64,000 nucleotides of DNA from JAFKKS01 sp050187875 (GCA_050187875.1 JBFWXB010000010.1:47580-111579), one strand, 5' to 3'; shown: positions 19,915-28,599, counted from the first letter of the stretch. Translations and numbers: made by a program. The notes: generated by a model not told the origin, from the letters alone.

Positions 19915-20985
19915 ATGCCCGTGACGGACAACGCCAGTATTGTCGCTGAGTCGGCGACGCGGATTTTTGCCGACCTCGCCGACCCGCAGTCGATCAACCG
20001 TGCGAAGGACGGGGCGTGGAAAGCGCCGCTGTGGCAGACGCTGAGCGATGCGGGCCTGACGCTCGCCTGGGTGCCGGAGGCTTTGGGCGGCTCGGACGCC
20101 GGACTGGGCGAAGGGTTCGAGGTGATCGGGGTGGCGGGGCGCTTCGCCGCACCCGTTCCTATCGTCGAGACGTTGCTCGCCGGATGGCTCCTTTCGCAAG
20201 GCGGAATTGGCTCCCCCGAGGGCGCGATGACGCTGGCCCCCGTCCGCCTTGCCGACACGCTCGCCTTGGACGCGAACGGCCGCTTGAGCGGGCGCGCCCG
20301 TTCCGTTCCGTTCGCGCAGGAGGCCGCGCACATTGCGGTCCTGGCGGTGGGCGCGGCGGGCGCATCGATCGCGCTCGCAGCGACGAAGGATTGCCGGGTG
20401 ACACCCGGCCTCAATCCGGCCGGCGACGCCACGAACGACGTGACTTTCGCCGACACGCCGACGATCGCCTGGCGTCCGGCGCCCGCCGGTTTCGATCGCA
20501 CCGCGATGATGCTGATGGGGTCCGCCGCGCGCAGCATGCAGACGGCCGGCGCGCTTGACGCGGTGCTGCGCATGAGCGTTGCCTATGCGAATGAGCGCGT
20601 CGCTTTCGAGCGCCCGATCGCAAAATTTCAAGCGATCCAGCACAGTCTCGCGCAGCTCGCAGGGGAAGCTGCCGCGGCGGTTGCGGCGGCAGGATCGGCG
20701 GCGGATGCGATCGCGCATGCGTCGTCGTTCGACGATGCGGTCTTTCTCGAGGCGGCGTCGGCGAAGATCCGCTGCGCCGAGGCCGCGGAGAAGGGGGCCG
20801 CCATCGCCCATCAGGTGCATGGCGCGATCGGATTTACGAACGAGCACATCCTGCACCGTTTCACGCTGCGCATGCTCGCGTGGCGCGACGATTTCGGCAA
20901 CGAGAGCCAGTGGGCGGTGCAGCTTGGGCGCAAGGTTGCGGCCGCGGGCGCCGACGCGTTCTGGCCGCTGCTCGCGTCGCGATGA
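19915..20985 (+). CDS. Acyl-CoA dehydrogenase, short subunit (heteromeric type)
   Basis: A 356-residue acyl-CoA dehydrogenase-like protein, shorter than the usual 380-400. The C-terminal half is recognisable (ERVAFERPIAKFQAIQHSLA, then HQVHGAIGFTNEHILHRFTL and WRDDFGNESQWA), while the middle beta domain is poorly conserved. The annotated ATG is 4 bases behind an AAGG; a GTG at 19921 has better spacing and may be the true start. It is followed directly by a second, unlike dehydrogenase. In steroid and bile-acid side-chain degradation such pairs form mixed tetramers whose FAD and active sites are shared between subunits. That arrangement is inferred here. Confidence 0.85.
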   Translation: MPVTDNASIVAESATRIFADLADPQSINRAKDGAWKAPLWQTLSDAGLTLAWVPEALGGSDAGLGEGFEVIGVAGRFAAPVPIVETLLAGWLLSQGGIGSPEGAMTLAPVRLADTLALDANGRLSGRARSVPFAQEAAHIAVLAVGAAGASIALAATKDCRVTPGLNPAGDATNDVTFADTPTIAWRPAPAGFDRTAMMLMGSAARSMQTAGALDAVLRMSVAYANERVAFERPIAKFQAIQHSLAQLAGEAAAAVAAAGSAADAIAHASSFDDAVFLEAASAKIRCAEAAEKGAAIAHQVHGAIGFTNEHILHRFTLRMLAWRDDFGNESQWAVQLGRKVAAAGADAFWPLLASR

Positions 20986-21001
20986 GTGGGGCGAGACCAT
21001 C

Positions 21002-22162
21002 ATGACAACGCAGCTTCAGTTCGACCCCATCCGCCTGCCGCCCGAATGCGAGGCGCTGCGCCACGAGGTGCGCGCGTTCCTCGCGGAAGAGATCGCCGCC
21101 GGCACCTTCGACCCGCATCGCCCCGGTCATGGCGACACGCATAATCCGGATTTCAGCCGCCGCGTCGGCGCGAAGGGCTGGATCGGGCTCACCTGGCCGA
21201 AGAAGTACGGCGGCCATGAGCGCACGTTCCTCGAGCGCTATGTGGTCACCGAGGAATTCCGCATCGCCAATGCGCCCGTGCGGCAATATTTCGTCGCCGA
21301 CCGGCAGAGCGGGCCGATCCTGCTCAAATACGCGCCGGAGCACATCAAGATGGACATCCTGCCGCGCATCTGCCGCGGCGAGGTGTGCTTTGTCATCGGC
21401 ATGAGCGAACCCAATTCCGGCTCCGACCTTTTTGCGGCGAAGACCAAGGCGACGAAGGCGGACGGCGGCTGGCGCATCAACGGCAACAAGATCTGGACCA
21501 GCAACGCGCACATCGCCGACTACATGATCGGCCTGTTCCGCACCTCGCCACCGACGAAAGAGAACCGCCGGCATGGCCTGACGCAGTTCCTCGTCGACAT
21601 GAAAACCGACGGCATCACCATCAATCCGATCTATCAGATGACCGGACAGCACGACTTCAACGAGGTCGTGTTCGACAATGTGTTCATCCCCGACGACTGC
21701 GTGCTTGGCGAGATCGACGGCGCGTGGAAGCAGGCGACGAGCGAGCTTGCGTATGAGCGCAGCGGGCCGGAGCGATTTCTCGAGACGTTTTATGTTCTCA
21801 CCGCGCTCATCCGTGCGCTCGGAAGCGAGCCCGACATGCGCAGTGCCGAAGGGCTTGGGCGGCTCGTCGCGCAGGTGCATGCGCTGCGCCGGATGTCGGT
21901 CTCCGTCGCCGGAATGCTGCAGGCCGGCAAGGAGCCAGTGGTCGAAGGCTCGCTGGTGAAGGACCTCGGCACGGTCTGGGAGCAGAAGCTGCCGGCGCGG
22001 GTGCGCGAGCTCGCCGCGTTCCTCGAACCGGAAGCGACCAATCGCGCGACGCTCGACGAGCAGCTCGCCTTCGCGACGACCATCGCGCCGAAGCTCACCA
22101 TCCAAGGCGGAACGACCGAAGTGCTGCGCGGCATCATCGCGCGCGGGCTCGGGCTGCGCTGA
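21002..22162 (+). CDS. Acyl-CoA dehydrogenase, long subunit
   Basis: A 386-residue acyl-CoA dehydrogenase, 16 bases after its smaller partner. It has the FAD/substrate segments CFVIGMSEPNSGSDLFAAKTKA and GGWRINGNKIWTSNAHIADY, the beta-domain end EVVFDNVFIPDDCVLGE, then AYERSGPERFLETF and the C-terminal TIQGGTTEVLRGIIARGLGL. The ATG at 21002 was chosen because everything upstream in the frame reads the preceding gene. It should introduce a double bond into an acyl-CoA with electrons going to ETF, probably as a complex with the preceding gene product. Confidence 0.91.
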   Translation: MTTQLQFDPIRLPPECEALRHEVRAFLAEEIAAGTFDPHRPGHGDTHNPDFSRRVGAKGWIGLTWPKKYGGHERTFLERYVVTEEFRIANAPVRQYFVADRQSGPILLKYAPEHIKMDILPRICRGEVCFVIGMSEPNSGSDLFAAKTKATKADGGWRINGNKIWTSNAHIADYMIGLFRTSPPTKENRRHGLTQFLVDMKTDGITINPIYQMTGQHDFNEVVFDNVFIPDDCVLGEIDGAWKQATSELAYERSGPERFLETFYVLTALIRALGSEPDMRSAEGLGRLVAQVHALRRMSVSVAGMLQAGKEPVVEGSLVKDLGTVWEQKLPARVRELAAFLEPEATNRATLDEQLAFATTIAPKLTIQGGTTEVLRGIIARGLGLR

Positions 22163-22182
22163 TTTTCATCGAAGGGCCCGAC

Positions 22183-24414
22183 GTGCCGGATATCGGAAAG
22201 CTCTTATCGCCGAAATCGGTCGCACTCATTGGCGCGTCCTCCGACACGGAAGGTTTGCGCGGGCGCATCATGCGCATCATGCGCAGCCATCCTTATACGG
22301 GCCGGCTCTATCCGGTGAGCCGCAGCGCCGCGGAGGTGCAGGGCGTCAAGGCTTACCCGTCGGTCGATGCGCTTCCTGAAACCGTCGATCTCGCGATCCT
22401 CATCATCCCGGCGCAATTCGTTCCCGACGAGCTCGAGCGCTGCGGCAAAGCCGGCATCGGCGCAGCGGTCATTCTGACATCCGGCTTCGCCGAGGAGGCC
22501 GGCGGCGCCGGCGGGGACCTGCAGGCGAAGATCCGCGCGACGGCGAAGCGCTACGACATGGCGGTGAACGGGCCGAATTCGGAAGGCTTCGCCAATTTTG
22601 CGCTGTCGCTGTGCCCCACTTTCAGCCCGGTGATCGAGCCGGACGCGCGCCCGCTCTTGCCGCACGGCGCGGAGGCGCGGGCGCAGATCGCGATCGTGGC
22701 GCAGAGTGGCGGGATGGGTTTCGCGATCTTCGATCGCGGCCGCGATAAGGAGCTCGCTTTTCGCACCGTGATGACGACGGGCAATGAGGCCTGCCTCGAG
22801 ACCTTCGACTACGTCGATTTCATGCTCGATGAGGGCAAGACCGACGTCTTCATCCTGCTGATCGAGGATGTGAAGTCACCGGCGACGTTCAAGCGCGTGG
22901 CGGAAAAGGCGCTGCGGCTCGGCAAGCCGATCATCGTCGGCAAGATCGGCAAGTCGGAATCGGGCAGCCGCGCCGCCGCCTCGCATACGGCGGCGCTTGC
23001 CGGCACGCACGACGCCTACCGCGCGATGTTCGATCGCTACGGCATCATCGAAAGCCGCGATCTCGACGAGATGGTCGACATCGCTTCGGCTTTTGCGGCT
23101 TGCCGAGAGCGGCTGCCCGCCGGTCATCGCGTTGGCATCTTCACCGGTTCGGGCGGTGGTGGCGGCTGGCTCGCGGATGCCTGCGAAGGCGCGGGACTCT
23201 CGGTGCCCGAGATCGACGCGGCGACACGGGCAACGCTTGACGTTCACATCCCCTCCTACGGCACCTCGCAGAACCCGATCGACGTCACGGCGCAAGGGGT
23301 GTTCAAGGTCGGCTATGCGGAGCTTGCGCGCCTCACCGCCGCGTCGCCGAGTGTCGACGGAGTCATGGTCGTGTGCTCCTCGCGCCGCGCGCATCTTCTG
23401 GTGCGCGACCGCGACAAGCTCGTCGCGCTTGCCAAGACGTCGGCGAAGCCGGTGCTGTTCTGGAGCTACACGACCGTCGCCGAGGAGAGCGCCGCCGTGC
23501 TCGCCGAGACGGGCTTTCCGCTCTTTTCCAATCCGCACAATTGCGCCCGTGCGATGCATGTCATGGCCGACTATCGCGCCGCGCGCGATCGGTCTGCGGC
23601 TGAGCATGGCGCGCCCGCACCGAAGGCGGATACTGAAGCGGCGAGAGAGACGCTCGCGAAGACCGGGCAGGTACTCACCGAATGGGATGCGCGGCCGCTG
23701 CTGCAGGCTTATGGCTTCGCGACGGGCGCTAAGGCCGCGCTTGTGCATTCGGCGCAGGAGGCGGAGCAAGCAGCACGCGCCATCGGTGGGCCGGTTGCGC
23801 TGAAGGTGCAATCGGGCGACATCCTGCACAAGACTGAAGCCGGCGCGGTCGCGATCAACGTCGCGCCCGGCGCTGCGGCGGAAGCATATGAGCGCATTCT
23901 CGCGGCGGCGAAGCGCCACGCGCCCGGCGCGGCCATCCAAGGCGTGCTGGCGCAGCCGATGGCGCCGGCGGGCCGAGAAATCATTCTCGGCATCAAGCAC
24001 GACATGCCCTGGGGACCGATGCTGATGGTCGGGCTCGGCGGCGTGCTCGTCGAAGTCATGCAGGACGTTGCGCTTTCTCCGGTGCCGTTGACGCAAAACG
24101 AGGCCCGCACGCTCATTGCCAAGCTCAAAGGGGCGCCATTGCTCGGCGCGTATCGCGGCGCGCCGGCGGCGGACATCGATGCGCTCGCCGACACGATGGT
24201 GCGTCTTTCATACCTCGCGCACGATCACGCCGACACGATCGCGGAGATCGACCTCAATCCGGTGCTTGTGCATCCGCAAGGGCAGGGCGTGTCGGTCGTC
24301 GACGCGCTGCTCGTCAAACATCCAAGCGCCGCGGCAGCCGGCCAGACAGAAGGAAAGACCTCATGGAGTCCTTCAAGGACATCGCGACCGAAAAGCACGG
24401 CCACGTTGGCCTGA
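22183..24414 (+). CDS. Acetate-CoA ligase (ADP-forming)-type protein: CoA-binding plus ATP-grasp
   Basis: A 743-residue fused ligase starting at a GTG behind GAAGGG. Residues about 1-140 are the CoA-binding Rossmann domain (SVALIGASSDTEGLRGRIM, GPNSEGFAN). The middle contains the phospho-His region ASHTAALAGTHDAYRAMF and a succinyl-CoA-ligase-like flavodoxin domain. The last 230 residues are an ATP-grasp domain (GPVALKVQSGDILHKTEAGAV, IAEIDLNPVLVH). It should activate an organic acid to its CoA thioester with ATP. The C-terminal codons overlap the next gene by 52 bases, so the last residues may be a frame extension. The substrate is unknown; the operon context suggests the acid degraded here. 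Confidence 0.88.
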   Translation: MPDIGKLLSPKSVALIGASSDTEGLRGRIMRIMRSHPYTGRLYPVSRSAAEVQGVKAYPSVDALPETVDLAILIIPAQFVPDELERCGKAGIGAAVILTSGFAEEAGGAGGDLQAKIRATAKRYDMAVNGPNSEGFANFALSLCPTFSPVIEPDARPLLPHGAEARAQIAIVAQSGGMGFAIFDRGRDKELAFRTVMTTGNEACLETFDYVDFMLDEGKTDVFILLIEDVKSPATFKRVAEKALRLGKPIIVGKIGKSESGSRAAASHTAALAGTHDAYRAMFDRYGIIESRDLDEMVDIASAFAACRERLPAGHRVGIFTGSGGGGGWLADACEGAGLSVPEIDAATRATLDVHIPSYGTSQNPIDVTAQGVFKVGYAELARLTAASPSVDGVMVVCSSRRAHLLVRDRDKLVALAKTSAKPVLFWSYTTVAEESAAVLAETGFPLFSNPHNCARAMHVMADYRAARDRSAAEHGAPAPKADTEAARETLAKTGQVLTEWDARPLLQAYGFATGAKAALVHSAQEAEQAARAIGGPVALKVQSGDILHKTEAGAVAINVAPGAAAEAYERILAAAKRHAPGAAIQGVLAQPMAPAGREIILGIKHDMPWGPMLMVGLGGVLVEVMQDVALSPVPLTQNEARTLIAKLKGAPLLGAYRGAPAADIDALADTMVRLSYLAHDHADTIAEIDLNPVLVHPQGQGVSVVDALLVKHPSAAAAGQTEGKTSWSPSRTSRPKSTATLA

Positions 24415-25160
24415 TCGAAATCCGGCGGCCGCCGCACAACTTCTTCGATGTCGCGCTGATCCATCAGATCGGCGACGCGCTCGAAGGCTTCGACGCCGAC
24501 ATGGATGTGCGCGCGGTCGTGCTCGCCGCGCAAGGAAAGTCGTTTTGCGCAGGCGCGAATTTCGGCGACGGCTCGACTCTCGACAAATCCGGCCAGCGCC
24601 CGGGCGAGCAGCTTCTCGGCTCCGGCCATCTTTATATCCAGGCCGTGCGCCTCTTCCGCACCAAGAAGCCGATCGTCGGCGCGATTCATGGCGCGGCCGT
24701 GGGCGGCGGGCTTGGCCTCGCGATGGTGCCGGACTTTCGCGTAACGTGCCCCGAGGCGCGATTCTCCGCGAATTTCACACGTCTGGGGTTCCATCCCGGC
24801 TTCGGGCTGACGACGACGCTGACGGAAGTGATTGGCCCGAGCAAAGCGGCGATGATGTTCTATACGAGCCGCCGTGTGACCGGCGAGGAAGCGTTCGCGA
24901 TGGGCCTTGCCGACGTGCTCGCGCCGGATGTGGCGAGCGTGCGCGTGGCGGCGCTGAAATTAGCGGCGGAGATTGCCGAGAACTCGCCGCTCGGCCTCAT
25001 GTCGACGCGCGCGACGATGCGCGCCGGCCTCGCCGATCGCGTAGAGAAGGCGACCGAGCACGAGCTCAAGGAACAAAGCGCATTGCGCGCGAGCGAGGAC
25101 TTCAAGGAAGGCATCAAGGCGATGGCGGAGCGCCGCGTGCCGAATTTCGCGGGGCGGTGA
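24363..25160 (+). CDS. Enoyl-CoA hydratase/isomerase family protein
   Basis: A 265-residue crotonase-fold enzyme and the last gene of the acyl-CoA operon; its start lies inside the end of the ligase gene. It shows VVLAAQGKSFCAGANFGDG (first oxyanion hole), PIVGAIHGAAVGGGLGLAMVPDFRV (second) and FTRLGFHPGFGLTTTLTEVIG, where the usual first catalytic Glu is replaced by His-Pro context. It may therefore be an isomerase or hydrolase-like member rather than a classic hydratase. The ending FKEGIKAMAERRVPNFAGR is typical. It acts on a CoA ester in the same pathway. Confidence 0.88.
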   Translation: MESFKDIATEKHGHVGLIEIRRPPHNFFDVALIHQIGDALEGFDADMDVRAVVLAAQGKSFCAGANFGDGSTLDKSGQRPGEQLLGSGHLYIQAVRLFRTKKPIVGAIHGAAVGGGLGLAMVPDFRVTCPEARFSANFTRLGFHPGFGLTTTLTEVIGPSKAAMMFYTSRRVTGEEAFAMGLADVLAPDVASVRVAALKLAAEIAENSPLGLMSTRATMRAGLADRVEKATEHELKEQSALRASEDFKEGIKAMAERRVPNFAGR

Positions 25161-25171
25161 GCGTCTCGATC

Positions 25172-25278
25172 CGTCATCCTGAGGTGCGAGCCGACATAGT
25201 CGGCGAGCCTCGAAGGATCGGCCCGGGCCGTCGCCCTTCGAGGCTCGGCGCGAACGCGCCTCACACCTCAGGGTGACG
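25172..25278. repeat. CGTCATCCTGAGG...CCTCAGGGTGACG palindromic repeat
   Basis: The ends CGTCATCCTGAGGTGCGAG and CACCTCAGGGTGACG pair, and an inner GAGCCTCGAAGG pairs with CCTTCGAGGCTCG. This is a well-known kind of dispersed palindrome in Bradyrhizobium relatives. It sits directly behind the acyl-CoA operon and may end its transcript. Confidence 0.85.
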
Positions 25279-25343
25279 GTGAAAGGTCCGTCATCTCGCC
25301 TAGTACGCCCGGCGTTTCGATTCCAAATGATGTCAGTGAGTAC

Positions 25344-25404
25344 TGGATGCCCGCCGGAGCCTGTCATCGGGCCGGCGAAGCCGGGCCCGTTGGCGGGCAT
25401 GACA
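25344..25404. repeat. Second palindromic repeat behind the acyl-CoA operon
   Basis: TGGATGCCCGCC at the left pairs with GGCGGGCATGACA at the right, around an inner GGGCCGGC/GCCGGGCCC pairing. It is related in its ends to the element at 11681-11777. Together with 25172-25278 it fills the gap between convergent genes. Confidence 0.75.
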
Positions 25405-25431
25405 GCGGAGGTTTGAGGCTGCGTAAGCTCT

Positions 25432-26484
25432 CTACCCCACGGGGGCAAAGCCAAGCACGCGCTCGAAGCGCTTCACGTAGGCCGGCCAGGCTTCCGGGTT
25501 GATGAGGCGCGGCGGCCGCTGGCCGTCGAGCGTTGCGAGCACCTGCTCGGCGGCGATCGTGCCCATGCGCATGCGCGCTTCGCTCGTCACGCCCGCCGTG
25601 TGCGGGCTCACCAGCACGTTGTCGAAGGCGAGCAGCGGATGGTCGTGCGGGGGCGGCTCCTTCGCCCAGACATCGAGGCCGGCGCCGGCGATCTTCTTCG
25701 CGGCGAGCGCGGCAGCCAGCGCCTTCTCATCATGAATGAAACCGCGCGCGGTGGTGATGAAGAAGGCGTGCGGCTTCATCAGCGCGAATTGGCGGGCGCC
25801 GATCATGCCGCGGGTCTCGTCGCTCAGCGGGCAATTGATCGACACGTAATCGGATTCGCTCATCAGCTTGTCGAGTTCGACCTTCTCGGCGCCGCGCTTC
25901 TTCATCTCCTCGGCGGAGAGATAGGGGTCGTAAGCGATGACGCGCATCTGCAGCAGGCCGCGGCACAATTCCGCGAGCCGCCGCCCCACATTGCCGAGCC
26001 CGACGATGCCGAGCGTCTTGCCCAGCGCCTCCGTGCCCATGAAGGCGTTGCGTTCGATGCCGCTTTGGCGGCGCATATAGCGGTCGGTCTCGATGATCCG
26101 CTTCGACAGGCAGAGCAGCATCGCGAGTGCATGCTGGGCGACGCTCTCGGCGTTGCCGCCGGTCTGGTTCACCACCAACACGCCCGCCTGCGTGCAGTCC
26201 TTCACATTGACGGTGTCGTAGCCGGCGCCGTTGCTCGAGACGACGAGCAGGTTCGGCGTACGGGCGAGGAGCGCGGCGTCGACATGGAAATGCGCCGCCA
26301 GTTCATCGCGCGCCGCGCCGACCTGATAGGCATGCGCTTCCTTGAGGATGGGCGCAGCCGCGGCGTCGGGGCTGTCGTTTTCAAGCTTGTCGAGCCGGAC
26401 GTCGGGACGCTTGGCGAGGACGTCGACATAGGTCGGATGCGCAAGATACTTCACGTAAAACACGCGTTTCGTATTCGTGGCCAT
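25432..26484 (-). CDS. D-isomer specific 2-hydroxyacid dehydrogenase
   Basis: A 350-residue NAD-dependent oxidoreductase from the ATG at 26484. The NAD-binding GIVGLGNVGRRLA follows the substrate domain, the catalytic Arg lies in FFITTARGFIHD, the Glu in KEPPPHDHPLLAFDN and the catalytic His in SPHTAGVT. It reduces a 2-keto acid or oxidises a D-2-hydroxy acid in the cytoplasm. Upstream residues in the open frame have low-complexity character and no homology, so I left them out. Members include glycerate, phosphoglycerate and formate dehydrogenase-like enzymes; this one is not distinct enough to name. Confidence 0.9.
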   Translation of the reverse strand: MATNTKRVFYVKYLAHPTYVDVLAKRPDVRLDKLENDSPDAAAAPILKEAHAYQVGAARDELAAHFHVDAALLARTPNLLVVSSNGAGYDTVNVKDCTQAGVLVVNQTGGNAESVAQHALAMLLCLSKRIIETDRYMRRQSGIERNAFMGTEALGKTLGIVGLGNVGRRLAELCRGLLQMRVIAYDPYLSAEEMKKRGAEKVELDKLMSESDYVSINCPLSDETRGMIGARQFALMKPHAFFITTARGFIHDEKALAAALAAKKIAGAGLDVWAKEPPPHDHPLLAFDNVLVSPHTAGVTSEARMRMGTIAAEQVLATLDGQRPPRLINPEAWPAYVKRFERVLGFAPVG

Positions 26485-26700
26485 TGATCCGGTCTCTAGA
26501 ACTGGTGGGGAGGCGAGGGCGGCTGGCTTGCCGCGCCAGCCGGGATGGCACGAAAATCCCCTCGAGCGCAACGCGGGATTGTCCATGGCACACGCCATGC
26601 CGACGCAATCCGGGGATGAAGCGCAGCCGGGCTGGCTCTAGATTTCGGGTTTGTCGCGGACGCCGCCGGCGTAGTAAGGAGACCGTGTTTTTAATATTGA

Positions 26701-26745
26701 GCATGATCTCGCCCGAAAACCAGGCTCCACTTTTCGGGATCATGC
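26701..26745. repeat. Rhizobiales-type palindrome next to tRNA-Thr
   Basis: Arm GCATGATC...CCGAAAA (26701-26719) pairs with TTTTCGGGATCATGC (26731-26745) over 15 bp with a 4-base bulge, around a loop CCAGGCTCCAC. Variants of this 45-base unit are scattered through many Rhizobiales genomes. It ends 5 bases before the tRNA. Confidence 0.85.
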
Positions 26746-26750
26746 TTGTT

Positions 26751-26825
26751 GCCGGCGTAGCACAGCGGTAGTGCAGCGGTTTTGTAAACCGAAGGTCGGG
26801 AGTTCGATCCTCTCCGCCGGCACCA
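26751..26825 (+). tRNA. tRNA-Thr (anticodon TGT)
   Basis: A complete cloverleaf: acceptor GCCGGCG pairs with CGCCGGC, the D stem is GCAC/GTGC, the anticodon loop TTTGTAA gives TGT, the T arm contains GTTCGATCC, and CCA is encoded. The first base pair of the anticodon stem is a G-A mismatch, which is tolerated at that position. It is convergent with the Crp-type regulator gene, whose end is 4 bases away. Confidence 0.93.
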
Positions 26826-26829
26826 ACTT

Positions 26830-27570
26830 TCAGAATGCTCTCGACGGGGCAGTCTCCGCGTCGGCGTGCCACCCGGTCAGTCGCGCAAGCTGATCGTTGA
26901 TCGCCCCGTAGCATTCGCAGGCGGCGTCCGTCAGCCCTTCGGCATCGGCGATCTCGACATAGCCGCGATGAGTCGTGATCAAGCCCGCCCGCTGAAGATG
27001 ACGGACGACGAGCGTGACGCTCGTTCGCTGCACGCCGAGCATCTGCGAGAGAAGCTCCTGCGTTAAGGGCAGCGTGTCGTCGCCGACCAGGTCGCGCACC
27101 TGAAGCAACCAGCGGCTGAGACGCGCTTCAAGTTCGTGGACGGCGTTGCAAGCGGCCACTTGCTGGGTGTGTGCAAACAGCGCCTGCTCCTGATTCATCA
27201 AAGCCGTGCGCAGCGTTTCACTTTGCGCGGCGAATGACCTGAGGGTCCCTGCCTCGATGGAGGCGGCCGAACCGGCGACCTGGACAAGGGCTCGATTGAG
27301 CGAGTACCCCCCGTTCAGCACCGAGCCGGCGCCGATAACGCCGTTCCGGCCAAGCAGCCCCGCCTCGATGAATTGGCCGTTACGCAGTCCGATCACGAAA
27401 CAGACAACGCCGTCATAGGGAAAATAGACGGTTTCGACGCGGCGCATGGGTTCGTAGAGAATCTGTCCCTGGATCAATTCGAGCGGGCGCAGATGCGGGC
27501 GAAGCAGTTCCTGATCGTCGATGTTGAGCGATGCGAGACAGTGGTTCGGAAAGTTGGACCCTGACGGCAC
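26830..27570 (-). CDS. Crp/Fnr family transcriptional regulator
   Basis: A 246-residue regulator. I prefer the GTG at 27570 because GGAGAG lies seven bases before it; a GTG 13 codons upstream is possible. The N-terminal half is a cyclic-nucleotide-type beta roll (LLRPHLRPLELIQGQILYEP, AGLLGRNGVIGAGS). A long helix (LMNQEQALFAHTQQVAACNAVHELEARLSRWLL) links it to a winged helix (LTQELLSQMLGVQRTSVTLVVRHLQRAGLI). This subgroup is common in Bradyrhizobium and lacks the known cysteines of Fnr, so its signal is unknown. It diverges from a run of small hypothetical genes across an AT-richer spacer. Confidence 0.88.
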   Translation of the reverse strand: MPSGSNFPNHCLASLNIDDQELLRPHLRPLELIQGQILYEPMRRVETVYFPYDGVVCFVIGLRNGQFIEAGLLGRNGVIGAGSVLNGGYSLNRALVQVAGSAASIEAGTLRSFAAQSETLRTALMNQEQALFAHTQQVAACNAVHELEARLSRWLLQVRDLVGDDTLPLTQELLSQMLGVQRTSVTLVVRHLQRAGLITTHRGYVEIADAEGLTDAACECYGAINDQLARLTGWHADAETAPSRAF

Positions 27571-27783
27571 TGGCGCTCTCCATTGCGCAGGGCGGGGGAG
27601 CGCGATCACGTCTCTCAGTCGCTATCGTCCGACGGGTCTCATAATAGCGATGCGTATTATAGACTTGTCGGGTCCAATTATCGCAATCACTCAAAATATC
27701 CGCCGATGTGTCGGATAGCGCACCGACGACCAAAAGGAGCTGGCTCACATTACCTTTCTGGTAGGGCGTGAGGAGATATCGTG

Positions 27784-27993
27784 ATGTGGACAGGTGCATC
27801 CTACGATCCCGCGGCACTGGCCATCCTCAAGGACGCGTTCGAAGCTGCGGTAGCGCGGCTTCCGCTTGCAGCTCAAACATCCGAACGGAAGACGATCATC
27901 GCCTCGCGTATCCTCGCCGCGGCGGCTTTGGGTGAGCGCGATCCGGTGCGTTTATTCACGGTCGCGCTGGAGGACACGAAGACGGCGGCTTGA
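27784..27993 (+). CDS. Small hypothetical protein of the rhizobial GERDPVRL type
   Basis: A 69-residue predicted soluble helical protein. AGGAG is placed eight bases before the ATG at 27784 (a GTG at 27781 is also possible). The segment IIASRILAAAALGERDPVRLFTVAL resembles many unannotated short proteins in Bradyrhizobium relatives, where the same GERDPVRL ending follows an Ala-rich helix. No enzymatic motif is present. It diverges from the Crp-type gene, which may control it. Function unknown. Confidence 0.65.
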   Translation: MWTGASYDPAALAILKDAFEAAVARLPLAAQTSERKTIIASRILAAAALGERDPVRLFTVALEDTKTAA

Positions 27994-28008
27994 ATTTTGT
28001 TTGACTGG

Positions 28009-28182
28009 TCAAGGGCCACCGCCGTCATCGACCTCACGAAATATGATTGCCTCGCATTTGGGGCACACATAGCCGCGCCACTCTCGTTGGCCCCCTTGCC
28101 GCGGGACCGTGGTTGCGAGTACGAATTCAATGCCACACCGCCGGCAAAGGGGTGTAGGGGCGCTCGGCTGCACCGTTTCCAT
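28009..28182 (-). CDS. Small zinc-ribbon hypothetical protein
   Basis: A 57-residue protein from the ATG at 28182, with two Cys pairs (LCRRCG and YVCPKCE) about 30 residues apart, the pattern of a zinc ribbon. Similar short zinc-ribbon proteins are frequent in rhizobia. An upstream in-frame TTG would lengthen it by 27 residues, but that part has no recognisable homology. Convergent with the preceding small gene (15-base gap). Possibly nucleic-acid binding; function unknown. Confidence 0.6.
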   Translation of the reverse strand: METVQPSAPTPLCRRCGIEFVLATTVPRQGGQREWRGYVCPKCEAIIFREVDDGGGP

Positions 28183-28311
28183 ATTCCGAGTTCCGATCGG
28201 AAGCCAAGGAGACGGGTGCTCAACGCCAAGCCGAAACCCGTCGTTCCGCTTGGTCAGGATCAATCGCGGCTACGCCCGACGCATCGCTGTCGGCGAAGGG
28301 GGAGTGCCAAA

Positions 28312-28590
28312 GTGCGAACAGTGTTGCCGATCCATGTCTTTGAACCGTTCACGCCCGACGTCATCGAAGGCATGGACTGGGCCTTCGAGGCGTCGATCAA
28401 ATTTATCGAGGAGCAGGCCGGTCCGGCCTCCGATGCCGTGCGTGAAGCCGTGGCGCTGCAGATCGTCGATGCGGCGCAGCGGGGCATTCGCGGCCGGGAA
28501 GAGCTTCGCGGGGCTGCGATTTCGCATTGGGAAAGAATGCGGGAGTCCCTACCGCCTCACGAGAGCGAAGGGCCGGCCGCCGCAACGTGA
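28312..28590 (+). CDS. Hypothetical 92-residue protein
   Basis: It starts at a GTG with GGGGGAG eight bases upstream. The sequence MRTVLPIHVFEPFTPDVIEG leads into helices (AFEASIKFIEEQAGPASDAVREAVALQIVDAAQRGIRG) and a charged tail. There is no signal peptide, membrane segment or known motif. A good intrinsic terminator follows 9 bases after the stop, which supports a real transcription unit. Function unknown. Confidence 0.58.
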   Translation: MRTVLPIHVFEPFTPDVIEGMDWAFEASIKFIEEQAGPASDAVREAVALQIVDAAQRGIRGREELRGAAISHWERMRESLPPHESEGPAAAT

Positions 28591-28599
28591 GCCAAAAAA

